Counted from the stretch's first letter, positions 44,510 through 54,497 are shown. The stretch: DNA of 64,000 nt from Bdellovibrio sp. NC01 (GCF_006874625.1 NZ_CP030034.1:1364001-1428000); one strand, 5' to 3'. Notes: generated by a model not told the origin, from the sequence alone. Made by a program: numbers and translations.

Positions 44510-45496
44510 TTATTCGCCTTTAAATCCAGTTGCTCCGTACCAAGGCGTTCTTGGCGGGAGAGTGTCAGAAGTGCTGCCATCAATAAAGAAGGCTGAAAGC
44601 TTATTAGCTGCAACCTGAGAGGCTTTAAAGAACGCATCTTCAGTATTTGCTCCAATATGTGGAGTCAAAATTACGTTGGGATATGTCAAAAGATTTGAGT
44701 TTCTGTTTAGTGGCTCTTTTTCAAAAACATCCAAGCCCACGGAACGCAACCAACCTTTTTCAAGAGCCTCACACAGGTCGTTTTCGTTTATCACCGAGCC
44801 ACGCGATGTATTGATCAGCACAATCCCACGGTGGATGTATTCAAAGTGCGAGCGGTTTAACATGTTGTCTGTTTCCAGAGTGCGTGGCACGTGGAAGCTT
44901 AAAACGTCAGCAGTTTTTAAAACCTCTTCGTAACTTAAACGGGGAATTTTTAAACGTTCAAACACGTCATCATCGACATACGGGTCGTAAGCAACGACGT
45001 TCATGCCGAAAGCTTGTGCAATTTCAGCGACACGACTGCCGATGCGGCCTAAACCGACAATGCCGTAAGTGCGACCACACAATTCAATACCCGTAATAAG
45101 ATCGCGTTTCCAATCGCCGGCCTTCACCATTTTGAATGCTTGCGGAATATTGTTCACACAATTCAAAACCAAGCCCCACGTCAATTGCGCTGCTGATTCA
45201 ATATTGGCAGTCGGGGTGTGCATAACCGTGACGCCCCATTTTTCTGTCGCATCCAAATCGATATGATCAAAACCGCTTGTGCACGTGATGATCAATTGCA
45301 ATTGACGGGCTTTTTGTAAAAGCTCTTCGTTAATTTTAGTGCGGCTACGAATAACCAGACAGTTCGCCGTCACTAAGTGTTCAAGGGGCAGGTGTTGCGG
45401 ATGATCCGAACGTACGACTTCAAAATGGCTTTGTTGTTGTAAATACAAAAAGCTGTCTTGCGCGAAACGATCTGTGATCAAAATCTTTTTCTTCAT
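44510..45496 (-). CDS. D-3-phosphoglycerate dehydrogenase-like protein
   Basis: D-isomer-specific 2-hydroxyacid dehydrogenase, 328 residues. NAD site GIVGLGRIGSRVAEIAQAFG, catalytic Arg in RSRTKINEEL/ NTSRGSVINENDL, and His in TPHIGANT. No ACT regulatory domain, so it is the short form of SerA-type enzymes or a hydroxypyruvate/glyoxylate reductase. Translation is coupled to the class V aminotransferase upstream through an ATGA overlap, which favours serine synthesis. Confidence 0.85.
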   Translation of the reverse strand: MKKKILITDRFAQDSFLYLQQQSHFEVVRSDHPQHLPLEHLVTANCLVIRSRTKINEELLQKARQLQLIITCTSGFDHIDLDATEKWGVTVMHTPTANIESAAQLTWGLVLNCVNNIPQAFKMVKAGDWKRDLITGIELCGRTYGIVGLGRIGSRVAEIAQAFGMNVVAYDPYVDDDVFERLKIPRLSYEEVLKTADVLSFHVPRTLETDNMLNRSHFEYIHRGIVLINTSRGSVINENDLCEALEKGWLRSVGLDVFEKEPLNRNSNLLTYPNVILTPHIGANTEDAFFKASQVAANKLSAFFIDGSTSDTLPPRTPWYGATGFKGE

Positions 45497-46662
45497 GGAT
45501 TTTGCTCCAACCACTTGCGTGCTTCATCCACCACAGAAGAGATTTGTTCCAAAGAAATGCATTCGCTATCGAAATGACGAAGTGTTAGACCAAGACATTC
45601 TAGCAAGCGGAGCATCTCTTGATCTTGGATGTAGCCCATGTGACCGACGCGAATGATTTTACCTTTCGCTTGATCTTGGCCACCCATAATTGTGATGTTG
45701 TGAACTTCTTCAAGATGCAGACGAATTTTTTGTCCATCCATCTGCGGTGGAACAGTCAAAGCCGTGACAGAATCACTCGGTGCCTGGGCATACAGAGTAA
45801 AACCTAATTGCTGCGCAAAAATACGCGTCACTTCCGCACGACGATGAATCGTGTGAAAAAGTTTATCCAAACCTTGAGTCGCAATCAGGCCTAAAACCAC
45901 ATCCAGCGCGCGAATGATCGCCACGTTTGAAGAATAAAAAGTTTCGCCGGCGCCGTTTGCTTTTTTCTCTTTGCGAACGTCAAAATAATAACGTGGAAAT
46001 TTAGCGTTCTCGATAAACTTCCAGGCTTTTTTAGAAAAAGAAATAAACGCCATGCCTGTCGGCAACATGAATGCTTTTTGCGAGCCTGCGACCAGACCGT
46101 CAATTTTCCATTCGTCCATCGGCAGGGGATATGCACCTAAGGCTGTGATCGCATCAACTAAGAACAAGGTGTCAGCATAGCCGTCAATCACTTGTGCAAG
46201 TTCTTTAATGGGGTGAGCAACGGCTGTTGAAGTTTCGCAAGCTTGGCAAAGGACCGCGCGCGTATCAGGATTTGCTTTTAAGTGAGCAGCGACATCAGAC
46301 ACTTTAACGGCTTCGCCCCATGGAACGTTGATGATCGTCACGATCGCACCATATGTTTTCGCCATGTCGGCCCAACGCTCACCAAATTTTCCAGAGACAA
46401 TTGCCAGAACTTTATCGCCCGGAGAAAGCGTATTCACTAACAACGCTTCCATTCCGCCAGAACCCGTTGCCGTCAAAAGATAAACGTCTTCTTGCGTTTG
46501 AAAAACGGTTTTAATATTCGTCAAAACGCGCTTCAAAATTTTATCAAATTCAGGAGTGCGGTGGTGAATCATCGGCAGTGCCAAGGCTTTACGCACCTCA
46601 GGATGAAGATTCACGGGCCCCGGAGCTAATAAGCTGTAATCTGAAGCATTTGGAGATGTCAT
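45493..46662 (-). CDS. Class V aminotransferase (serine-pyruvate/alanine-glyoxylate type)
   Basis: PLP-dependent fold type I enzyme of 389 residues. LAPGPVNLHPEV at the start (the G-P-V/T loop typical of phosphoserine and alanine-glyoxylate enzymes), GSGGMEA, DAITALGAYPL, and the PLP Lys in VAGSQKAFMLP. With the dehydrogenase gene next door this may be the route from 3-phosphohydroxypyruvate to phosphoserine in place of canonical SerC, or glyoxylate/glycine conversion. Starts after AAGGAAG. Confidence 0.88.
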   Translation of the reverse strand: MTSPNASDYSLLAPGPVNLHPEVRKALALPMIHHRTPEFDKILKRVLTNIKTVFQTQEDVYLLTATGSGGMEALLVNTLSPGDKVLAIVSGKFGERWADMAKTYGAIVTIINVPWGEAVKVSDVAAHLKANPDTRAVLCQACETSTAVAHPIKELAQVIDGYADTLFLVDAITALGAYPLPMDEWKIDGLVAGSQKAFMLPTGMAFISFSKKAWKFIENAKFPRYYFDVRKEKKANGAGETFYSSNVAIIRALDVVLGLIATQGLDKLFHTIHRRAEVTRIFAQQLGFTLYAQAPSDSVTALTVPPQMDGQKIRLHLEEVHNITIMGGQDQAKGKIIRVGHMGYIQDQEMLRLLECLGLTLRHFDSECISLEQISSVVDEARKWLEQNP

Positions 46663-46706
46663 TTTTCTTCCTTGATATCTTGATAAATTTATACTCAACT
46701 GGGTTC

Positions 46707-47288
46707 GTGGACGCAATCTTTAAAGCTTTTCGTATCTCTATGATTCTTTCGCTTTTCCTCTGTGGATGTGCCTATCACTTAGGCGCTGCAAGTCGCAGTA
46801 TTCCAGGTGGCTATAAGCAAATTTCTGTGCCGGTTTTTAAAAATAAAACTCAGGAAACAGGAATCGAAGTGTCATTTACAAATGCCATGATTCAAGAGTT
46901 TCAACGTTCACGTGTTGCGCGTGTTGTGGACAACTCTTTGTCCGAAGTTGCGGTGATCGGTTCAATCGATAACATTCAATACTTGCCTGGAGCGAAACGT
47001 CTATCAGGTGACTCTGCAACTCCTTATTTGCCTAACGGTTCAGCACTCGCTTCAGAGTATCGTATTCTTTTAACGGTGACAGTGCGAGTGGTTCGTCAAG
47101 CAGACGGAACTGAATTGTGGAAAGGCTCCTTCAACGGTGAGCGAACTTACCAAGCTCCACAGGTGACGCTTGCAGGCGTAAACTCGGTGAATCCTCTTTA
47201 CAATCTTTCTGCACGCAGGCAAAACATTGACGTCATGGCGAGCGACCTTATGCTCGAGGCCCATGACCGCATCACTGAGAATTTTTAG
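46707..47288 (+). CDS. lptE: LPS-assembly lipoprotein LptE
   Basis: Outer membrane partner of LptD in LPS transport. GTG start, short signal with lipobox LCGC, then CAYHLGA and SIPGGYKQISVPVFKN, the classical LptE N-terminus. 193 residues. Adjacent to holA, as in many Proteobacteria. Confidence 0.85.
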   Translation: MDAIFKAFRISMILSLFLCGCAYHLGAASRSIPGGYKQISVPVFKNKTQETGIEVSFTNAMIQEFQRSRVARVVDNSLSEVAVIGSIDNIQYLPGAKRLSGDSATPYLPNGSALASEYRILLTVTVRVVRQADGTELWKGSFNGERTYQAPQVTLAGVNSVNPLYNLSARRQNIDVMASDLMLEAHDRITENF

Positions 47289-47289
47289 C

Positions 47290-47387
47290 GTGCGCCATAA
47301 AATGCCGGATCCTTCGTTGCTTCGTCGTCGCTGTACTAGCAGTACAGCTTCCTCCTAGCGCCTCGGCTCCGACATTTTCTGACACAC
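47290..47387. repeat. Palindromic GC-rich island B
   Basis: Outer arms GTGCGCCATAAAATGCCGG... and ...CTCCGACATTTTCTGACACAC are inverted with a few mismatches; the centre is a perfect hairpin GCTGTACT-AGC-AGTACAGC (47330-47348). Between lptE and holA. Shares CTC(G)GCTCCGAC and a nearby CATTTT with island A (7028-7151). Confidence 0.55.
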
Positions 47388-47428
47388 TTAGTTTGGTGAT
47401 AAATTAACAACTTGTTGGCACTGATTTA

Positions 47429-48442
47429 ATGGCGATTATTGATGCTCAGAAATTTTATCGAGATCTTGAGAAGGGGCAGTTGGCTCCTCTTTATTTCTTG
47501 TTTGGTGAAGAGCCTTATTTGCTGAATCAAAGTGTTGAGCGCTTCAAGTACGCCGTTCTGAATGAAGGCGCCATCGATTTCAACTACAGTCTTTTTTATG
47601 CAAGCGATGCGGACGTTGTTGCCGTTCGTGATGCTGTTGAAACTTTGCCGATGATGGCTCCGCGCCGTTTGGTGATCTTGAAAGAAGCCCAAGAATTAAA
47701 CGATAAAGAGTGGACTCAATTAGAGCCGCTGATCGACAACGCTGTTGATTCGACAGTGTTTGTGATTCTTGCAACTCGTGTAGATAAACGTAAAAAACAA
47801 ATCCGTGCACTGCTTGATAAAGCTGAATGCGTGGAATTTAAAAAGCCTTACGAAAATCAGATCCCGTCTTGGATCAACTACATCGCACAAAGCCTTGGTC
47901 TTACGATCAGCAACGAAGCGATTCACCTTCTTCATAAATTAGTGGGTCATCATCTGACTGAAATTGAAGGGGAGCTGAAAAAGCTTGGTGAGTTTATCGA
48001 GGGCGCACGTCGTATTGAAGTGTCTGATGTGGCGCAAGTGGTATCCCGTTCAAAAGAAGAAAACGTTTTCGATTTCACCAAAGCTATCGGTGAAAATGAT
48101 CGCGTCAAAGCGCTTGAACACTTGGTGCACTTGTTAGATCAAGGCCAAAACGAAATCGGTATCGTGTCGTTGGTAGCGCGCCATGTGCGCATCTTGCTGA
48201 CAGTAAAAAAAGGTATGGATGAAGGATTGCATGGGGCGAAGCTTGCGCACTATGCCCAAGTGCCTCCGTACTTCCTTGATACTTATACAGATCAATCACG
48301 TCGCTGGACTGCCAAAAAGCTTGAGCAAACTCTCGTGGTTCTTTCTGAGACAGATAAAGCCTTGAAGTCTTCACCATTGTCTAGTCACATCTGGCTTGAA
48401 AACATGGTTTTGAAAACTTGCGGTTCGCAAGCGGCCGTTTAA
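47429..48442 (+). CDS. holA: DNA polymerase III delta subunit
   Basis: Clamp-loader subunit of 337 residues. PLYFLFGEEPYLLNQSVERFK at the N-terminus, then SVVARHVRILLTVKKGM-like and DTYTDQSRRWTAKKLEQTLVVLSETDKALKSS near the C-terminus, all typical of HolA. Positioned after lptE as usual. Confidence 0.93.
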   Translation: MAIIDAQKFYRDLEKGQLAPLYFLFGEEPYLLNQSVERFKYAVLNEGAIDFNYSLFYASDADVVAVRDAVETLPMMAPRRLVILKEAQELNDKEWTQLEPLIDNAVDSTVFVILATRVDKRKKQIRALLDKAECVEFKKPYENQIPSWINYIAQSLGLTISNEAIHLLHKLVGHHLTEIEGELKKLGEFIEGARRIEVSDVAQVVSRSKEENVFDFTKAIGENDRVKALEHLVHLLDQGQNEIGIVSLVARHVRILLTVKKGMDEGLHGAKLAHYAQVPPYFLDTYTDQSRRWTAKKLEQTLVVLSETDKALKSSPLSSHIWLENMVLKTCGSQAAV

Positions 48443-48481
48443 GTTAAGATCCTCCTCTGAAAATCCGATAAGTCCCTTAAG

Positions 48482-48844
48482 ATGACTATGAAGTTTGATT
48501 ACGAAGATAAGGGCCATTTTCGCCGTCAGTACCCACGACGTGCGATGAAACGCAAAGCCGGTGTGCTTTGTGACGGTTCTTATTTTGTCTGTGAAACAGG
48601 TGAAATCGGTGAGGGTGGTATGGCCATCGTCTCTGATTTTGTTTTGACAGAGGGTCACGAACTTGTGGTCAGTCTGCAAATCCCATCAGGTGATTTTGTG
48701 TTCTTACGCGCGGTTGTGCGTTCGACTCGTCAAAGAGAAGACCATAAGGTCGTTCACGGTCTGAGCTTCGCGGATATCGCATTTTCGATCAAACGTCAGA
48801 TCCGTGCCTTCGTATCAGCACGCGCTGACTCTATCGCAAGCTAA
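48482..48844 (+). CDS. PilZ-domain protein
   Basis: Single PilZ domain, 120 residues. RRAMKR supplies the RxxxR element (Arg20, Arg24). The second element, usually D/NxSxxG, reads E-I-G-E-G-G (41-46), so both Asp and Ser are replaced. Cyclic-di-GMP binding is thus uncertain; the fold is clear. Followed by a strong terminator shared with rpsT on the other strand. Confidence 0.87.
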   Translation: MTMKFDYEDKGHFRRQYPRRAMKRKAGVLCDGSYFVCETGEIGEGGMAIVSDFVLTEGHELVVSLQIPSGDFVFLRAVVRSTRQREDHKVVHGLSFADIAFSIKRQIRAFVSARADSIAS

Positions 48845-48887
48845 TCAACATATCTGACAAAGCACTGAGTTTTGCGGGGCCGGAAAA

Positions 48888-48930
48888 TAGAAAACGCCAG
48901 CGGCGCCGCCACTGACGTTTTTATTTTTTA
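48888..48930. terminator. Bidirectional terminator
   Basis: AACGCCAGCGGCG / CGCCACTGACGTT stem with T-runs on both sides, between convergent PilZ and rpsT. Confidence 0.9.
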
Positions 48931-48954
48931 AGCTTTGTGCTCTATCAACAGAAA

Positions 48955-49218
48955 CTATTTAGTTGCTGTAGCGCGAACAGAAAGACGGCTGATCTTGCGA
49001 GAAGCAGTTTCTTTCTTCATAACGCCAGTTTTAGCAGCTTTCATCACTTGAGAAGTGAAAGCCTTCAACAACTCAGGAAGAGCTTTAAGGTCTTTTGCTT
49101 CGATAGCTTTAACTAGTTTTTTCTCAGCTGTTTTAACTGTGCTTTTACGAGCGTTGTTAACTGCTGTTTTACGGATAGACTGACGAGCTCTTTTTGCTGC
49201 AGACTTATGATTTGCCAA
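48955..49218 (-). CDS. rpsT: 30S ribosomal protein S20
   Basis: ANHKSAAKRARQSIRK start and basic helical body of S20, 87 residues. TTG start codon with GGAGGAATATCCC just upstream; a longer frame upstream is not ribosomal. In E. coli, rpsT also starts at a rare codon (UUG) and is autoregulated; the TTG here fits. Confidence 0.96.
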   Translation of the reverse strand: MANHKSAAKRARQSIRKTAVNNARKSTVKTAEKKLVKAIEAKDLKALPELLKAFTSQVMKAAKTGVMKKETASRKISRLSVRATATK

Positions 49219-49272
49219 GGGATATTCCTCCAAAGTAATCTTTTTTAGACGAACCATAGGGGTTAACATAGG

Positions 49273-50859
49273 GTGTCTGTCGAAGCAAGCCATTTAACCA
49301 AACAGAACGAATCTGACCACAAAAAGGTGCTGAAAAGGGCCTTTTTCATGGCGTCGGGCACCTTAACAAGCCGAATTTTGGGCTTATTCCGCGATATGGC
49401 GTTGGCGGCTCTGTTTGATCGAGCGATCACGGACGCGTGGACTGCGGCGTTCCGTTTACCCAATCTGTTCCGCCGTCTGTTCGGTGAAGGCTCCCTTTCT
49501 GTGAGTTTTATTCCCGTTTTCATGGAAGCCAAAAGCGAAGATGCATCGGGCGTTCGCGCACAAAATTTGATCAATGCGCTTTATACCGTTCTGCTGATCT
49601 TCCTGGGGTCCCTCACAGTATTGGGCATCATCTTTATGGAGCAAGTGCTGGGAGTGTTATTAACTTCGCAGTACATGGCTGACACGGAACGCTGGTTACT
49701 GACGGTGCGTATGGCGCGCTTGATGTTTGGTTTTGTGTATTTCGTGTGTAGTTATGCTTACTTCATGGGGATTTTAAATGCCCTAGGAAGTTTCGGCCTA
49801 CCGGCCGTCGCACCGGCGCTTTTAAATATTTCAATGCTGGTATTTACATTCATGCCGCCATCATGGTTTGCACAAGCGGGTGATGGACTTGCGTGGGGTG
49901 TGCTGGTTGGTGGCGTGTTGCAATCATTGGTGTTGTGGTTGGCGCTGAAGGCGCGTGGATATCTGCCGCGTTTGCAATTTGCTTTTAAAAATTCCGATCT
50001 AAAAAAAGTTTTAGTGAATATGGTGCCGGGTCTTTTGGGTATGGGCTTGTTGCAACTGACGACGTTAGTGAATTTGCATTTCGCAAGTGCACTCGGGCAG
50101 GGGGCGATTTCCTATATTTATTGGGCCGATCGTTTGTTAGAGCTGCCACTGTCGCTGGTATCAATCAGTCTGGGGGCTGCGTTGTTGCCGACCTTGAGTG
50201 ATTTATATATTCGCAAAGAGCATTCTTACTTCGCGGATACTTTGCAGAAGAATTTTCTGTTCACGTTCTTTTTAGCGTGGCCCGCAGCTTTAGGTTTGTT
50301 CTTTTTAAGTCAGCCGATTGTTGAAGTGTTATTTAAGCGCGGTGCTTTTTCAGACGGTGATGCGCGCGCAACCGCCATCGTTTTGCAAGTTTATGCGCTA
50401 AACTTATTATTTGTTTCAGGTGTGCGCATTATTGCTCCGGCCTTTTATGCCGTGAAAAACACGTGGTTGCCCGCGGTCGCAGCCGTGTTGTCGCTGGTTC
50501 TTCATATCGCGTGGGCGCCGTGGTGGATTTCTCGAGCGGGATTGCAGGGCTTAGTTGTTTCAAGCTTGTGTGCTGTGATCGTGCAGTTTGTGGTGATGAT
50601 GCTTGCAATGCATTTCATGGTTACAAAAATAAAGTGGCTGCAAACTTCAGCTGAGCTCGGCAAAATGTTTTTGGCGGGATGTGCCTTGGTCGGCGCCGTG
50701 CAGATTTACGCGGTCTTAGAAAAAGCAGGTGTTCCATCGCAATTGGTGAATTTAGCACTGGCAATCTTGCTGGGGGCCGGGGCGTATACAGTCGTGGCTC
50801 TTGGACTGCGCTTAGAACAAGCGCGGCTTTTGTGGGCCGCGCTTCGTAGGAAGTTTTAG
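49273..50859 (+). CDS. murJ: Lipid II flippase MurJ (MviN)
   Basis: 528 residues with about 14 membrane helices. TSRILGLFRDMALAALF, FRLPNLFRRLFGEGSLSVSFIPVF and the later AAALLPTLS-like segment match MurJ. GTG start, with AGGGG upstream. Convergent with the first chemoreceptor gene, overlapping by four bases. Confidence 0.95.
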   Translation: MSVEASHLTKQNESDHKKVLKRAFFMASGTLTSRILGLFRDMALAALFDRAITDAWTAAFRLPNLFRRLFGEGSLSVSFIPVFMEAKSEDASGVRAQNLINALYTVLLIFLGSLTVLGIIFMEQVLGVLLTSQYMADTERWLLTVRMARLMFGFVYFVCSYAYFMGILNALGSFGLPAVAPALLNISMLVFTFMPPSWFAQAGDGLAWGVLVGGVLQSLVLWLALKARGYLPRLQFAFKNSDLKKVLVNMVPGLLGMGLLQLTTLVNLHFASALGQGAISYIYWADRLLELPLSLVSISLGAALLPTLSDLYIRKEHSYFADTLQKNFLFTFFLAWPAALGLFFLSQPIVEVLFKRGAFSDGDARATAIVLQVYALNLLFVSGVRIIAPAFYAVKNTWLPAVAAVLSLVLHIAWAPWWISRAGLQGLVVSSLCAVIVQFVVMMLAMHFMVTKIKWLQTSAELGKMFLAGCALVGAVQIYAVLEKAGVPSQLVNLALAILLGAGAYTVVALGLRLEQARLLWAALRRKF

Positions 50860-52403
50860 AATCCTTGTACAGAACCTAGCTTATGATTGCGATCGGGGAA
50901 GGTAATGACTTTGCTTTTTTCTGGCGCATCGTCATTATTTGCATTTTGCTCTTTATCGCCGGTAATGACTTCTTTAAGTGATAATGTGACCTTCTGATTT
51001 CCTTCACTCAAAGCTTTTAAGTCTGACGTTGTTGCGGCGATTTCTTCAGCGGAAGCGGCATTTGCTTGTGTCGCCTGATCCAATTGATTCATTGCTTGGC
51101 TGATTTGTTCAATACCAGTTGCTTGTTCCGTACTTGCGACAGAGATTTCGTTATTTAGTTCAGAAACTTTTTTGACCGAAGTTACGATGCTTGTCAAAGC
51201 GCTGCCACTGCGATCGGCGATACGAGTTCCTTCTTGCACATGCTCGACCGAGTCTTTGATAAGGTTCGTGATATCTTTCGCTGCGGCGGCACTTCTTTGT
51301 GCCAAGGATCTGACAGCTTCCGCAACGACTGCAAAACCTTTACCTTGATCGCCAGCGCGAGCAGCTTCAACAGCGGCATTTAGTGCCAATAGATTTGTTT
51401 GGAAGGCGATGTCATCAATCACGTTGATGATCTCTTCAATTTTACGGGAAGAGTCGTGGATTTCATGCATGCTTTTTACTAGCAATTTGATTTCGCGTTC
51501 GCCGTTTTCAGCGGATTGGCGCGAAGTCACTGACAATGCGGCTGCCTCACGCGCATGTTGGGAATTCAATTTTACCATTGATGAAAGTTCTTCTAGGGAT
51601 GCGACAGTTTCTTCAAGAGAAGCGGCAGCTTCGGTTGAAGTTGTAACCAGCGAAGAACCGGCGTGATTTAGATGTGCAATCGTGCCTTTCACTTTGCCAC
51701 CAGATTCGGCAATTTGTTGCACAAGTCCATTCAGATAATTGGAAAGACGATTGCCAAGGAAAACCATAAACGCGAACACGGCAATACTGGCAAGTAAGAT
51801 CACACCGATCATCAATTTCAAGCCAGTGGATTTGATAAACGCTGCTTGTTGTTCATCGCTTGCAGCCACTTGCTGATAGATTTTAATAACGCCAGTGTTG
51901 AATTCTGCAACTTTAAGATTGGTGATGCGGAATTCTTTGCGTAGCAGGTCTTTAGCTTGTTCCCATTTTTGTGGATCTTGAGTTTCAGCCAAGGCGTAAA
52001 TCTGTGCCATCTGTTTTTGGATATCTTGAATGTCGGGTTTGAATTTATCGTGTAGGGCTGTTTCTTCAGGCGTGTCTGAAGTTTTTGTATACTTATCGTA
52101 GTTCTCGCTGAATTCAGCCATCGCGTCTTTGGCTTGCGTAATATAGAAGTTATGAAGTTGCATGTCTTTGGCTTCGTCAACCGCAGCCCAGATGTTGTAG
52201 CCGAATTTATTGCGTGACTGGCGCATCTCATTTTGTGTGGTCAGATTCGGTAGAACATCACTTTCCGCGCTGTCCATTAAGCCATAGATCATCGTGAAGC
52301 CACGTGAAGCGATGTAAAACATCAAAGCAAAACCGGCGAGGGGAATCAAAGCAGTTTTTAAAAGACGGCCGCGTAGACCTTTGAACCATTTGCTGAAACT
52401 CAT
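50856..52403 (-). CDS. Methyl-accepting chemotaxis protein 1
   Basis: 515-residue chemoreceptor: TM1 near the N-terminus, a helical periplasmic domain with [16 protein letters not shown]2 about residue 195, then the signalling domain with the tip [46 protein letters not shown]-type core. No canonical HAMP PxxxL. It ends in ITFPDRN and KLGSVQGF, the most divergent tail of the four. Its C-terminus converges with murJ. Confidence 0.94.
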   Translation of the reverse strand: MSFSKWFKGLRGRLLKTALIPLAGFALMFYIASRGFTMIYGLMDSAESDVLPNLTTQNEMRQSRNKFGYNIWAAVDEAKDMQLHNFYITQAKDAMAEFSENYDKYTKTSDTPEETALHDKFKPDIQDIQKQMAQIYALAETQDPQKWEQAKDLLRKEFRITNLKVAEFNTGVIKIYQQVAASDEQQAAFIKSTGLKLMIGVILLASIAVFAFMVFLGNRLSNYLNGLVQQIAESGGKVKGTIAHLNHAGSSLVTTSTEAAASLEETVASLEELSSMVKLNSQHAREAAALSVTSRQSAENGEREIKLLVKSMHEIHDSSRKIEEIINVIDDIAFQTNLLALNAAVEAARAGDQGKGFAVVAEAVRSLAQRSAAAAKDITNLIKDSVEHVQEGTRIADRSGSALTSIVTSVKKVSELNNEISVASTEQATGIEQISQAMNQLDQATQANAASAEEIAATTSDLKALSEGNQKVTLSLKEVITGDKEQNANNDDAPEKSKVITFPDRNHKLGSVQGF

Positions 52404-52754
52404 AACGTACTCCTTGCTGAAGAAGCAGAAACGAAGTCGTCTGCAAAACCTCTCACCAGATGTGAGTTATTTTGGAGAAGTCTTCATTAAACTCTTCGGA
52501 GGCTAAGGAAATTTTTGGAGAGGCCTTTGACGACTTTTTAACCTCGGAGGACATAGCAATCTTTGGGTGAGTCAGAAACGAAAAACTTATTCGTGAAAGT
52601 GCACGAGAGTGAAACGCTTTTGTTGAAAGATCATTGAGTGACTCATAAAAAAGAGCTGATGATTAGAGGCGCAAATAAACAAAAAGGCCTCTTGCGAGGC
52701 CTCATTGTGACGGTTGGAAGTGGAAAACCCGTCATGAAATTTCTGAGTAAACTC
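52404..52754. other. Gap between chemoreceptor genes 1 and 2
   Basis: 351 bases. Holds the terminator of receptor 2 (52677-52702) and the promoter region of receptor 1. A plus-strand frame starting in it runs antisense into receptor 2 and is not called. No gene is seen. Confidence 0.55.
52677..52702 (-). terminator. Intrinsic terminator after chemoreceptor 2
   Basis: AGGCCTC-GCAA-GAGGCCT on the minus strand followed by TTTTTG. Confidence 0.8.
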
Positions 52755-54410
52755 TTAGAATCCGTCTGTTGTGCCCACTTTGCGGTGGTCATCTTCAAAT
52801 GGAATCACTTCAGAAGCTGCAGAAGGTTTTGCCGAGTGACCTTGTGGAGCAGGCTTTTGTTTGAAGCTGACGACATTTGATTTTTTAGCAAATGGTTTCG
52901 TCGTAGACGCTTTTGCAGTTGCGCCAACTGGAATTTCTGCTGTCACAGTTGTTGAACCCAAGATCACGTTATTCAATTCGATCGTTAAGTTCTGATTCAC
53001 CATCGCAAGGTTGTTGATCTCGCCACTTGTTGCGGCGATTTCTTCTGCAGACGCTGCGTTTGATTGCGAAGCTTGATCCAATTGGTTCATGGCTTTGCTG
53101 ATCTGCTGAATACCTGTTGTTTGTTCGGAACTTGCTGCTGCGATTTCGTTATTCAAATCAGATACTTTTTTGATTGAGTTTACGATATTCGCAAGAACAG
53201 TGCCTGACTTATCAGCGATTTGGCTGCCGTTATCAATTTGGTGAACTGATTCTTTGATCAAAGACGAGATGTCTTTTGCTGAAGCCGCAGATCTTTGTGC
53301 AAGGGCACGAACTGCTTCCGCAACAACCGCGAAACCTTTACCTTGTTCACCGGCACGAGCTGCTTCAACTGCGGCGTTTAGTGCCAACAAGTTTGTTTGG
53401 AAAGCGATATCGTCGATAACCGAGATAATTTCTTCGATTTTCTTAGATGATTGAGAAATGTCGTTCATTGATTCGATCAATGATTTGATTTCGCGTTCAC
53501 CAACTTCAGCCGCATCACGAGAAGAAGCTGACAATGAAGCCGCTTGTTTCGCGTTGTCTGAATTCATTTGTACCATTGAAGTCATTTCTTCAAGAGCTGC
53601 AACAGTTTCTTCCAAAGAAGCCGCCGCTTCAGTTGAAGATTGTGACAAGCTGTTACCTGCTTCATTCAATTGTTCAACTGAAGAAGCAACTTGGCCACCA
53701 GCAGTTGAAAGGCGTTCTGCGATAGAGCTTACTGATTTAGATACAGTTGCTGCCAACCACATCAAAAGACCGAAGATAAGGAAGCTTGCACATAGGGTAG
53801 TGAAGATTAACATGTTTGAAACGGAAGCGACAGTAACGTCAGCTTCTTTGTTTTCAGCTTGAGCACGTGATACATAGCCAAGAGTTGTGTCGCGAGTGAA
53901 TCCACCAGCGATGTCACCAGCACTTGAAAAGTCACCTTTAAGCAGCGTTTTTAATTGTGCTTTGCTTTCCGGAGTATTGGCATTGGCTGTATCAACCATT
54001 TTCTTCATCGCGTTGATCAAAACTGCGAATTTGTCTTTAACAGCTTCGTAGTTTTTCTTTTCTTCGCCTGAAAACGGGGACTCCGTATATTTTTTGTAGT
54101 TCGTTTCATACTCTGCCAAACCTTGAGTCATACCTTTTAATGCATCAGTACGATCATCGTTATTTTCAGACATGATATAGTTCCAAGTCATGAAACCAAA
54201 TTTATTGCGGGCCTGGCGCAATTCATTCAATGCAACGATATTGGGAATGATTTCGGAGTGAGCACTGTCGATAACGACATTTAACTTATCTGTGCCTCTG
54301 TTTGAGATAACATAAAGAACGCTGAAACCAATAACCGGGATCACTGCCGCACCTAGAAGGCGACCTTTAATACCTTTAAACCAACTTGAAAACGAAGAGG
54401 ACTGATTCAT
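52755..54410 (-). CDS. Methyl-accepting chemotaxis protein 2
   Basis: 551 residues with TM1, a periplasmic four-helix-like domain ([15 protein letters not shown]), TM2 and the same signalling domain. The linker after the signalling domain carries [10 protein letters not shown], then [10 protein letters not shown] and the tail VGTTDGF. Highly similar to receptors 3 and 4 in the cytoplasmic part. Confidence 0.95.
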   Translation of the reverse strand: MNQSSSFSSWFKGIKGRLLGAAVIPVIGFSVLYVISNRGTDKLNVVIDSAHSEIIPNIVALNELRQARNKFGFMTWNYIMSENNDDRTDALKGMTQGLAEYETNYKKYTESPFSGEEKKNYEAVKDKFAVLINAMKKMVDTANANTPESKAQLKTLLKGDFSSAGDIAGGFTRDTTLGYVSRAQAENKEADVTVASVSNMLIFTTLCASFLIFGLLMWLAATVSKSVSSIAERLSTAGGQVASSVEQLNEAGNSLSQSSTEAAASLEETVAALEEMTSMVQMNSDNAKQAASLSASSRDAAEVGEREIKSLIESMNDISQSSKKIEEIISVIDDIAFQTNLLALNAAVEAARAGEQGKGFAVVAEAVRALAQRSAASAKDISSLIKESVHQIDNGSQIADKSGTVLANIVNSIKKVSDLNNEIAAASSEQTTGIQQISKAMNQLDQASQSNAASAEEIAATSGEINNLAMVNQNLTIELNNVILGSTTVTAEIPVGATAKASTTKPFAKKSNVVSFKQKPAPQGHSAKPSAASEVIPFEDDHRKVGTTDGF

Positions 54411-54470
54411 TAATTATGCTCCTTGATGATGAGAAACCTTTCGGAAAGGTCATAAAAGGAGCTAAGGTCT

Positions 54471-54497
54471 GGGGACATGAATTCATGTCATGTCCCC
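54471..54497. repeat. Perfect 27-nt inverted repeat
   Basis: GGGGACATGA (54471-54480) and TCATGTCCCC (54488-54497) with a 7-nt loop, between receptors 2 and 3. No T-run follows on the minus strand, so it is not a normal terminator. Confidence 0.5.

Noticed and set aside
52685-52702. GGCCTC/GAGGCC hairpin as a dispersed repeat (also at 25713-25742)
   Set aside because: Both are typical intrinsic terminators with T-runs; similarity is explained by function.
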